Assembly (NCBI RefSeq): GCF_902686445.1
Contig: NW_025920104.1
Location: forward strand, 1,116,001-1,180,000
Direction of reading: 5' to 3'
DNA from: Sciurus carolinensis
Taxonomy: Eukaryota > Chordata > Mammalia > Rodentia > Sciuridae
Length of the DNA: 64,000 bases
Part shown: piece after piece, positions 55,760 to 64,000 of the stretch
Layout: every line of letters starts with the position of its first letter
Numbering within the stretch: position 1 is the stretch's first letter
Position numbers and translations under genes: made by a program
The notes under the pieces: generated by a model
The model's database searches: none
What the model saw: only the letters and a program-made list of their open reading frames with translations
Told to the model about the DNA's origin: nothing

Positions 55760-57975
55760 TAGGATTTTATATATTTTTAAAAATATTATGCTAACTGATT
55801 AGAGAATGTAGATAAAAGGAATAAAGATTTTTTGAGTGTTCCAGTCTAGGATAGACAATTGTTTCTAACACTTGTTTATTAAAGTCATCATGGTGACTTT
55901 GAAAGTGCCTGTACTATTATAACCTGTTATTTACTAATTAAGCAACTATCATTTATAGAAGTTGACTCTTTGTCCCATGTTCCCATAATTAGTAAATGCC
56001 AGGCCTGCAGTTAGACTGTAAGCTTGCCTGACTGACAACTCCATTGTATTCCTCCACTGTATAAGTTGATGCCAGTGCAGAACTAGAATCAAGATGCAGG
56101 TCTATATCATCAATTCAGAAAGGCAAAATAAATTGTATGTTAATTCTGATTCATTATTTATCTGAGCAGCCTGCTTATAGAGTTTTAGAAAATATCTCAC
56201 AGAGCTGTGGTCACATGTTTTCTTCATAAACAGGATCATGCTAGTTCTGTAGAGGAATTATTTTACTTGAAGTTAAAAATACCTTTGTGTAGACTATGTT
56301 TTATTAGATATATTAACTCTCTGTATAGAGATATCTCTACTTCGTGATTTTCCAGTTTGGTTTCCTTCAATACCCTCCCCCCATGTAGTTCTGTTTTTAT
56401 AAAGCTGTTTTATAAATCAAGAGTTACATTTCCCTTCAGGCAACTATTCATAATTAGTTTTATGAAGAAAATTTTTCTTTATACTATTTTTCTTTTACTC
56501 TGATTAAAATCTTTTCTTTAATTTTTACTTTTACTTTCTGTTGTGCTCTCTTGCTGTTTCTTTTTTATTCTCTCAATTGAATATTCTTTTTTTTCTATTG
56601 ACTGAATCAAAAGCTCACTAAATTCTAGAATTTAAAAAAAAATTTAGCACCTAATCAATATACCCACTCATCCTTCATTATATGTTTGACATGCTGGCCA
56701 AATGATGGTCATGAGGGGAACCTGAACTTATAGATATTAAAGGGACTTTTCTGAGTATTGAAAGGGGTAGCAAAGAGATTTGAATTGAGGTTTCTCAATT
56801 CCAAATTCAGTTCTTTTCCTTATTATCACTGTGTAGTTAATGTGTTTACAACAGACATAACAGGGCAGGAGTGACTGTGGAAAGCAACTGAAGTGGGTAG
56901 GAATGGAATTACTAAGTGAGGCCAGTGGTAGAATATCAGAATAAAGCTAAACAAGGGAAGGACAAGACTGAGGAGGAACATCACTGCATTGGGTAGAAAT
57001 AAGGATTATATAAAATAGATCAAAACCTTGGGGTTTATGACCAATTTGATTAACAACAAAACAGACATTCAGGACACAGAGTATGGGATGCTCTCTAGAA
57101 GGCATATTAAAATAGAATTTGAAGAAATTTAATTAAAGTATAATTTCCCATTATACTCTTGTTCATTTAATTGGAATAAGTGACAAAATTCAAGGTTCTG
57201 TTGAAAGATATTAAAACAATTTGAGCCAGTGGGAAAATATTTCAGAGTTTACAGAGATGTGAAAGTGGCTTAGAGACTAAAACACTGGGGACTAGAATCT
57301 GTGGAATACATGGATCTATGGCCTCTAGCAGGTTTCCATTGTCTTCCACTTTTTCCAACTCACTGATGTCATTCCCATGTATATGTGTGATAGATCCTGG
57401 TAGATCATGGAGATAACTGATGGGCAAGTCATCAAAGAGTTTCACTTCAGTAGTTGGTAATGCATTTATGCTAAGGCCTGTGATTTAGACCCCATTTAGC
57501 TTATTTTCAAGAATCAGAAACAAAAACAAAGAGTTCAAACTCTTGTTTCTTTGAATGTAACCTTGTGTCAGGAATGTGCATCTTCACAGGATGTAGATTT
57601 AAAAGATGGAGTGAGCCACTTAGTCCTGAAAAGGAGAAACTGGGGAGTTGGATCCCAGAGGAAGAATAATATTTCAATAATATTTAGGGAAACACAGGCA
57701 CAATTACCAGTATTCTGCTTTTGTCACAATGTTTCCTCTTGAGTGTCTGATTGCCTGTAAATATAAGTGCTTGCTAGTTCATGTGGATCTGAATAAAGTG
57801 AGACCTACACAGGTAAAAAGGTATTTTATGATGTATAATATTTCAGTGTGCCTTACAATACTATTCTCAAAAACAGCATATTCTTGAACATTCAGTGTTT
57901 AATTTTTTTTAAAGTTTTTATGAATCTCATTATACTGTTTGTGGGTAAAGGGAAGCAATAGGTTTATTTATTTAT
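55760..57975. other. AT-rich DNA, no further exon recognised
   Basis: It follows the last ankyrin-like exon. Open frames near 57242 (minus) and 57551 (plus) have no motif. Further exons of the ANKRD-like gene, if present, could not be picked out. Confidence 0.35.
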
Positions 57976-57979
57976 TTAT

Positions 57980-58107
57980 CTATTTTGATGGGTCCTGGGG
58001 ATTGACCTCAGGTGCACTTATCCACTGAGCCACATCCCCAGTCTTATTTTATATTTTGTTTAGAGACAGGGTCTCCCTGACTTGCTTAGGACCTTGCTTG
58101 TGCTAAA
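57980..58107 (-). mobile_element. ID half of a composite SINE, truncated
   Basis: 'gggtcctggggattgacctc', 'ctgagccacatccccagtct' and 'agacagggtctccctgactt' are the inverted composite SINE, broken off before most of its 7SL half. A second SINE begins 23 bp on. Confidence 0.8.
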
Positions 58108-58129
58108 CTTTTTTTGTTTTTGTTTTTCC

Positions 58130-58345
58130 CTTTTTTTTTTTGTACTGGGGACTAAACCCAGGGATGCTTAACCACTGAGACTTATCCCAAGCCCTTTTGT
58201 TTTATGTCCTGTTTTGGGACAGGGTGTTATCAAGTTGTAGAGGGTCTCACTAGTTTGCTGAGACTGGCTTTGAACTTAAAATTCTCCTGCCTTAACTTCC
58301 CAACTTTCTGGGATTACAGGCATGCATAACCACACCCTGCAAAAT
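58130..58345 (-). mobile_element. 7SL/ID composite SINE
   Basis: A poly-T run, then 'tgtactggggactaaaccca', 'tgagacttatcccaagccct', 'tttgctgagactggctttga' and 'tctgggattacaggcatgca'. It adjoins the truncated copy and probably interrupted it. Confidence 0.85.
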
Positions 58346-58637
58346 GGGGTATTTTCTGTAGGTGATATCCATGCTGAAGAACCGGTACCACAATTTTCAA
58401 GCCAGTTTACTTAGTCTTTGATCCATGGATAACCAAGAGAGAGTCTGCATCTTGCTACCTTGTCTTGGGTTATCGAAGGTTTGTTCCACTTCAGGTAAAA
58501 AGAAAATATTATAACAGCTATTAATAGTATTTCAAGTTCAGCATTCAAGACAGGCAGTTTCTGAGAATAAACTGTTCTCAAGTTCTGCCAATAGAGTGGC
58601 TGTCAGTCTGAAATGTAATTAAAGAGTGTGTTCATTG

Positions 58638-58745
58638 AGGGGCTTGCTTGTGGCTCAGTGTAGAGCACTTGGTTGACATGTGAGGCACTGATTCAGATTC
58701 TCAGCACCAAACATAGAAAAATAAATTAAAGATCCACCAACAAAA
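58638..58745 (+). mobile_element. ID-type SINE
   Basis: 'ggggcttgcttgtggctcag', 'acatgtgaggcactgattca' and the tail 'aataaattaaagatccacca' match the copy at 4961-5081. Confidence 0.85.
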
Positions 58746-59093
58746 TGGGTATGTTCATTGACTATTTTATAGTTTGAAAAAGTTGAGGCAGAGTTCTATA
58801 AAGCAGCTTAATTTGATTTTAATCAAATCAATGAGCAGCTCAGCAATAGGTATTCTTCAAATATTTTACTCTCTTTCCTTGATTCATTAAAAGCTTGATG
58901 TGATTCTCCTTCTTCTTTGGGGACATTCTAAGAAAGAAAAAATATTTAGGTGTAAATGCACCAATGATGAAAAATTATCCTAATAGTTTCCTTTTCTGCA
59001 GGATATAGGAGAAAGATAACACATTTCTGAGCCATTACAATATAAAATCAAACTTCAATTCTTCAACTTACTAATTTGTTTTTATTATTATAG

Positions 59094-59163
59094 AAGCAAA
59101 CACTGACACTAGGGAACCAGAAATCAGAACATTACCTGACAACTGTAATGCTGATCATAAAAG
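59094..59163 (+). pseudogene. Possible further ANKRD-like exon
   Basis: After an acceptor-like tattattatag, an open stretch reads ANTDTREPEIRTLPDNCNAD, then HKRKK, and continues for another 20 codons. A donor-like G|GTGGTT occurs near 59170. It would be in frame directly after the exon ending at 54742 but not after the one ending at 55758. The charged text would suit the region after the ankyrin block. Weak call. Confidence 0.25.
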
Positions 59164-59745
59164 GAAAAAGGTGGTTGAAACCACTCCTGTAGAACACAGA
59201 AGAATTAAGAACATTCCAGGTTTTCTCTTCATATTAGTTGACCCAAAGATAAAATTTAAAAAAAAATTCTCAACTGTTTTTACATATCATCTCTCATATG
59301 CACATAATTATGCAAAACAACCTAGATATAAGTATAAGGCCTCGGGGTTCTAATAACAAGGATTGCAACAGTTGTGGTTTATGTATAGAATCAACATTTG
59401 TAGAATATGGTGGGAGTAGTCAATTCTGTGGTAAGTCATCATATAACAAAAGAATCAGAATGCAAGCCAAAAATATGGCTTGGTTAATATAAATAGGAAG
59501 AATTCATTTATGAAGGGAAGGTTATACTTGGTCTTTGGTATGTTATGGTAAGTTCCTCCTCTTTCTAGTTCCTCAGGGCTTTGTAATGAAGGGTCATTGA
59601 ATATTGTCAAAGACTTTTCCTGCAGCTATTGAAATTAGTTTATGATTTTTCCCTTGATTCTTTATCTGGTGTATTTGTTTTGTTAGTTTGCATATATTAA
59701 CCCATTTTTGCCTTCTTTGAATAAAACCAACTGGCTCATGGTGTA

Positions 59746-59746
<1 letters not shown>

Positions 59747-59788
<42 letters not shown>
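59747..59788. repeat. (TG)n microsatellite
   Basis: About 21 TG units at the edge of the SINE-like sequence that follows, within the old L1. Confidence 0.95.
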
Positions 59789-59789
<1 letters not shown>

Positions 59790-59945
59790 CCCCCAGAGAT
59801 TTAACCAAGGTGTACTCCACAACTGGCCACACCTCTGGCCCCTTTTGTGGCTCACTTTGATTCCAGGTCTCTAAATTGCCCAGGTTGACTGAAACTAAAT
59901 CACCTGACACAACCTTTTGAATTTCTGGGAATGCAAAAATACACC
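59790..59945 (-). mobile_element. Diverged SINE inside old L1
   Basis: 'accaaggtgtactccacaac', 'tccaggtctctaaattgccc' and 'tttctgggaatgcaaaaata' recall the inverted composite SINE but are strongly diverged. L1 sequence resumes at about 59960. Confidence 0.5.
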
Positions 59946-60777
59946 ACTTTGTCCAGCAGTGTTTTTTGTTTTTAATGTGATGTTGAATATATTTTGCAAG
60001 TATTTTATAATGATTTTTAGACTACAACCCTTAAGGATATTGGCCTGCAGTTTTCTTTCCTTGTTGTGTCCTTATTTTCCTTTTCAATCAGGTAATACTT
60101 TCTTTATAGAATTACTTTGGAAGTGTCTTTCCTTCTCTCTTACATATAATGGTGGGGCTCTGGTATCAGTTCTTTGAATATATGATAAAATTTGGCCCTG
60201 TGTTCACCTCTGGTCCTGGAGGCTTTTTATTACTACTTCAATATAGGTCTGTTATTACGTTGGAATTTTGTATTCCTTTGATTTATATTTTGAGTTGTTT
60301 AGATTCATATCTACTACTTCATACGTATATTCTAGGCTTTTCATTTTTTTACCATGTCAGTCTTCATAATATCTTTCTAGATTTTCCTGTTTATTGAACA
60401 ATAAGTTTTTCCAGATAATTCCTAGTAGTGTTCTGAATTTCAGTGATGTCTGTTTCAATATTCCTCTTTTGGTTTCTAGGTTTATTTATTTGTTTCTTCT
60501 TTCTCTTTCCTTTAATTACCTTGGTTAGGGGTTTGTCAATTTTGATTCCCTTTTCAAAAATAAACTCTGTTTCTTTATTACTTTGTAGTTTTTCTTTATT
60601 TTCTATTTTATAGTTTAAACTCTGATAAGTAGTATTTCTTTCATTGTACTTGTTCAAACTGATTTATTGTTTTTCTAATACCTTGGGTTGCAACATTAGG
60701 TTTTTTATTTAAAATCTCTCAAATTTTTAAATGTGGAGAGTCATTTTTATGAAGTTTCCTCTTACAACTGCTTTTGC

Positions 60778-60907
60778 TAGATCAGGGGAGAGAGATGAGA
60801 AGGGAAAAGAAAGGTACTACTATGCAAATATACATATATATCATAAAGAATCCCACTACTATGTATAAATATGCTTCAATAAAGAAAATAAAACACTCAA
60901 AAAAAAG
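60778..60907 (+). mobile_element. Short retroposed insert with tail
   Basis: About 130 bp breaking the antisense L1 between 'tacaactgcttttgct' and 'gaactgtttttattgtgtcc'. It ends in 'cttcaataaagaaaataaaa' and an A-rich tail, resembling an L1 3' tip. The flanks share aactg[c/t]tttt (60766 and 60908), consistent with a diverged target duplication. Confidence 0.6.
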
Positions 60908-61627
60908 AACTGTTTTTATTGTGTCCCATAGATTCTGGGATGCTGTATGTTTATTCTCATTTTGTTCTGAGGTTTTTAAAAATTTACCCCAAATTCATCA
61001 GTGATCCATTGGACATGCAGATGTATTGTTCATTCTCCAAGTGTTCATACAGTTTTTGTAGATTTTTATTGTGGTTTAATTCTTTTTACTAGTTCATTAT
61101 TTTTGCACATAAGATCAGGGTTAATTTTGACATAATTATAAAGCATGGAATAAAACTTTCTCCAATTAAGTACCCAATACTTTCCCATTCCCTTTCATCC
61201 TCCCTCCTGATATTACCATTCTTTAGTCCACAGATCATTCTTCTTTTTGTTTATAGTTGTCTTAATTTGTGCTTTATGGATATACATAAAGGTCAAAGTC
61301 TCAGTGGTATTCTCACATGTGTACACAGGAAAGAATGTTCAGATTCATTCCACCATTGCTCTCTTTGCTTTTCCTCCTCTCTCCAGCCTTAATTCATTTC
61401 CCCTACTTATCTGTTTTCTTTTCTTTTTCATAAAATTCCTTATTTTTACCCTTTATTTTTGTCTAGCTTCTTCAAATGATAGAAAACATTCTTCAAATGA
61501 CAGAAACCTTTTACTTTATAAGTCTCTTGTCTATTTTACTTAGCATGATATATTTTCCTGCTTCATTCACTTACCAGCAAATGACATGATTTCATTCTCA
61601 TTTATAACTTAGTAACACTTCTTTATA

Positions 61628-61755
61628 GGGACTGAGATGGTAGCTTGGTTATAGAGCCTGGCATATGTGAGGAACTGGGTTTGATCCTCAGCACCACATT
61701 AAAGAAAAAAAAAACAAAATAAAGATAGTGTTCATATAAAAATAAAAATATTTTT
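61628..61755 (+). mobile_element. ID-type SINE inside old L1
   Basis: 'gggactgagatggtagcttg', 'ggaactgggtttgatcctca', 'gcaccacatt' and an A-rich tail. The B-box-like gtttgatcctc is well kept. Confidence 0.85.
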
Positions 61756-61794
61756 TAAAAAATCATTTATATCAAACACACACATATATGTATT

Positions 61795-61796
<2 letters not shown>

Positions 61797-61830
<34 letters not shown>
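61797..61830. repeat. (TA)n microsatellite
   Basis: About 17 TA units. Confidence 0.95.
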
Positions 61831-61833
<3 letters not shown>

Positions 61834-62560
61834 TTGTTTATTAATCTGCTGATTGGTACCTAGACTGATTACATGGCCTGGCTATGTTGAATTGTGCTGC
61901 TATATATGTTATATTTCTACCATTATTTAATATGCTTATTTTAGGCCTTTGAATATGTATCAGTAACTGAGATAGCTGGAACATACAGTGGTTCTATTAC
62001 TATCATTTTGAAGTTTCTCTATAATGCTTTCCAGGGTGATGCTGCTAATTTGCAGTTCCATCAGTGACAGATGCATCAACCTTTTCCTTGCATTCCTGTT
62101 AACATTTATTAAGAGTTGACATTCTAACTGGAGTAAAGTTTCAACGTACTTGTGATTTGTATTTCCTTTACTACTCGACATGTGGAGCATTTTTTCACAC
62201 ACTTATTTTCCTTTGAATTTCTTTTTTAAAGAAGTATCTCTGTAGTTCTTTTGTCCATTTATTTCTTCGGTCATTTTTTATTTGGAGATAAATGTTGTAA
62301 GAATTTTACATTTTCTAGATTTTAATCCCATATTTGAGAATAAGGTGGCAAAACTCTTCACCCATTCTGTAGGCATATTTTCTATGTTATTAATTGTTTC
62401 CATCAGTGTGTGTAAGCTTTTTAATTTGATGCCATCCCAACTCCTAATTCTTGATTTTATTCATGCACCTCATTATTGATATTAATTTTGCAAAGACATC
62501 TCCCCGAGTCTTTCTCAGAAATGCATTGGTCATTTATCTGGTGATGCATATCAAAAAGAA

Positions 62561-64000
62561 AAACGTGGCATAACAGGACCTATAGAAGTTAAGAAGCACA
62601 TATTATAAAATAACATTGGCTATAATGTTTATTTAAAACATGGGTGCTAGTAGATTCTAATAGTTGAAGAATTAAACATAATAAATACATAGAAAGGAAA
62701 AAGGGTGAAATGGTAATAAGTGACATATCTTATTAAGTTTCAGTAACAGATTAAATTGAAAATGTCAATAAAGTAGTTGAATTTCATTTCAGGATCTGCT
62801 TAGTGTGGAGGTCCTCTCTGCCACATCCCACGTGGATGAGGAAAGGGTTAACTGCTGGAGGAGGGTGTTGACTGGTTTTCAGTCTATTTCCCAAAAACTT
62901 ATGTACTCAAGAAACACACAAGAGCCAATACTTTTTTTTTAAAATGAGAGGGGGCATGACAGGCTTGGCTATACCATCTCTGACCTCTAACAACAACTAC
63001 TCACCCAACTTTCCTTTATTTTTAATACACAGATAAAGGAGTTTAAGACCTGGAGGAACTTCTTCTGTGATTGACAGGATAGAGTGGAGTTAGGGAAGCC
63101 ATTCTCTTAGGGGAGGTATTCCAGAAGGACATAGGAAACCACTGGAATGCAGCACCCACTCCGGTAATCTGGGACAGACTTTTGTGCCTGTTAGTTCCTG
63201 GAAATCAGGCCTCTGCATCCTGTAACTCAGCCTAGTCTGATTCTGCTAAATAAGAATCTATTGGCTTCCAATAGCTTATATCAGAGGAAAGTTGGTAAAT
63301 ATAAAAGGGGAGAGGAGAAGAGAGAACAAAGAGTAAGAAAGTTAAATATAACAGACAACAAAATAAAGCAAAAGAAGTGGGAGCACATTTTGAAGAGAGG
63401 TAAACTCAGGTTAAATATTAGAAAGTGGAAGAGCACAGCTTTAGAAAAAATTGAGTTTCCAGTAACAACACTGGTCTGAGAGTAAAATTTTCCAACAGTA
63501 ATTTTATTTATTGACATTGGAAAGTAATTAAGAAATGCATGCCACATCATGCAGGGCTATATTTGGTTTTCCATAAATAAATATAAACACATATGATACA
63601 CCATAGATGTATATAATTTATTGTTATATGAAAGGTTCTGACTTCCTAGAAAAGTAAATATGGTGTGGAGTAATATAATCTGGAAAAGAAAAAGGTAGGA
63701 CTATTGTGAAAGGATCAGCAAAGTATAACCTGATAAAATGTTCATTGAAAGATTATGAATACTAATACACCTACAATTTAGGGAACAAAATATGAGGATT
63801 TCAAATAGGCAAGTTATGTTAGAGGAACTGGAAGAGGAGTAGCTATACCCAAGAATGCTCAAACTTTAATGAATCAAATATTGAGGACCATGTTCAAAAT
63901 GCACATTGTACTCAACAGGTTTTTGCATACACATTTCTGAAACAGTTAAAGATGTTTCCAATGCTCCTGATCCATCGACCACATTCTGATTTGCAAGGGA
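62561..64000. other. Unassigned DNA to window end
   Basis: A slightly GC-richer block (62790-63260) has the look of an old LTR or other repeat, but no TG...CA boundaries or family could be established. The remainder is AT-rich without genes. The small frames at about 63261-63550 have no motif. Confidence 0.3.

Larger units (their letters stand above)
59590..61090 (-). mobile_element. Old L1 ORF2 fragment, twice interrupted
   Basis: In antisense it follows the same order as the RT region of the large L1: 'cttttcctgcagctattgaa', 'aaggatattggcctgcagtt', 'ctggtcctggaggctttttatt' (first 20 nt shared), 'attaccttggttaggggttt' and 'gtgtcccatagattctggga'. It is interrupted by a SINE and TG repeat (59746-59945) and by a short plus-strand insert (60778-60907). 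No long open frame survives. Confidence 0.75.
61150..62560 (-). mobile_element. Old L1 3' end
   Basis: In antisense it runs from 3'UTR to ORF2: 'ctattttacttagcatgata', 'ataatgctttccagggtgat', 'attctaactggagtaaagtt' and 'ctttactactcgacatgtgg' match the end of ORF2 in order. It is interrupted by an ID SINE (61628-61755) and TA repeats. No coding capacity remains. Confidence 0.75.

Noticed and set aside
62790..63260. Solo endogenous-retrovirus LTR
   Set aside because: GC-richer and of plausible length, but no TG...CA ends, target duplication or primer-binding site could be found.

Overview
This is nuclear DNA from a mammal, most likely a squirrel-family rodent (Sciuridae). The window is AT-rich and gene-poor. 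It is full of LINE-1 copies and of a SINE that joins a 7SL/B1-type half to a tRNA/ID-type half ('ggctggggatgtggctcagtggt...'), which I associate with squirrels and marmots. No intact protein-coding gene can be supported. Nothing bacterial, phage, plasmid or CRISPR-like is present. The species assignment rests on repeat type only.

Layout. 1-12.6 kb: mostly unrecognised AT-rich DNA with scattered old SINE, MIR and other repeats. 12.7-13.7 kb: a CpG island with Sp1-type GC boxes, the best promoter candidate. 13.7-20.4 kb: microsatellites, old L1 pieces, and one 5'-truncated L1 (18.5-19.15 kb) with clear target-site duplications. 20.5-21.4 kb: a second GC-rich island, with a degenerate tandem array whose units carry splice-donor-like GTAAG motifs. 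22-24.6 kb: an old antisense L1. 24.9-31.3 kb: a three-level nest on the minus strand, namely a SINE with its own 13-bp target duplication, split by a 6.15-kb L1 composite that has an 11-bp target duplication. The L1 has a two-monomer 5'UTR, broken ORF1 and ORF2, a large internal ORF2 deletion, and a second L1 3' end appended after its own A-rich tail.

31.3-40 kb is mainly unassigned sequence with a purine-rich tract and a MIR. At 40.35-41.1 kb and 51.45-51.6 kb lie degenerate exon-like stretches of an unrecognised gene. 42.57-43.57 kb holds a complete U6 snRNA sequence fused to an L1 3' end as one insertion, flanked by a 10-11-bp target duplication: a U6/L1 template-switch chimera. 49.1-49.44 kb holds a degenerate minisatellite of about 22 bp. 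52.1-55.8 kb carries four exon-like segments with good splice sites and correct relative phases, which look like the ankyrin-repeat end of an ANKRD26/POTE-like gene. The first splice junction would create a stop, so it is probably a decayed copy. 57.9-64 kb is a patchwork of old L1 and SINE insertions.

The main story is retrotransposition: two chimeric L1 products, nested insertions datable relative to one another, and a monomer-built L1 promoter. All family names come from recalled consensus features and visible motifs; no database search was run.
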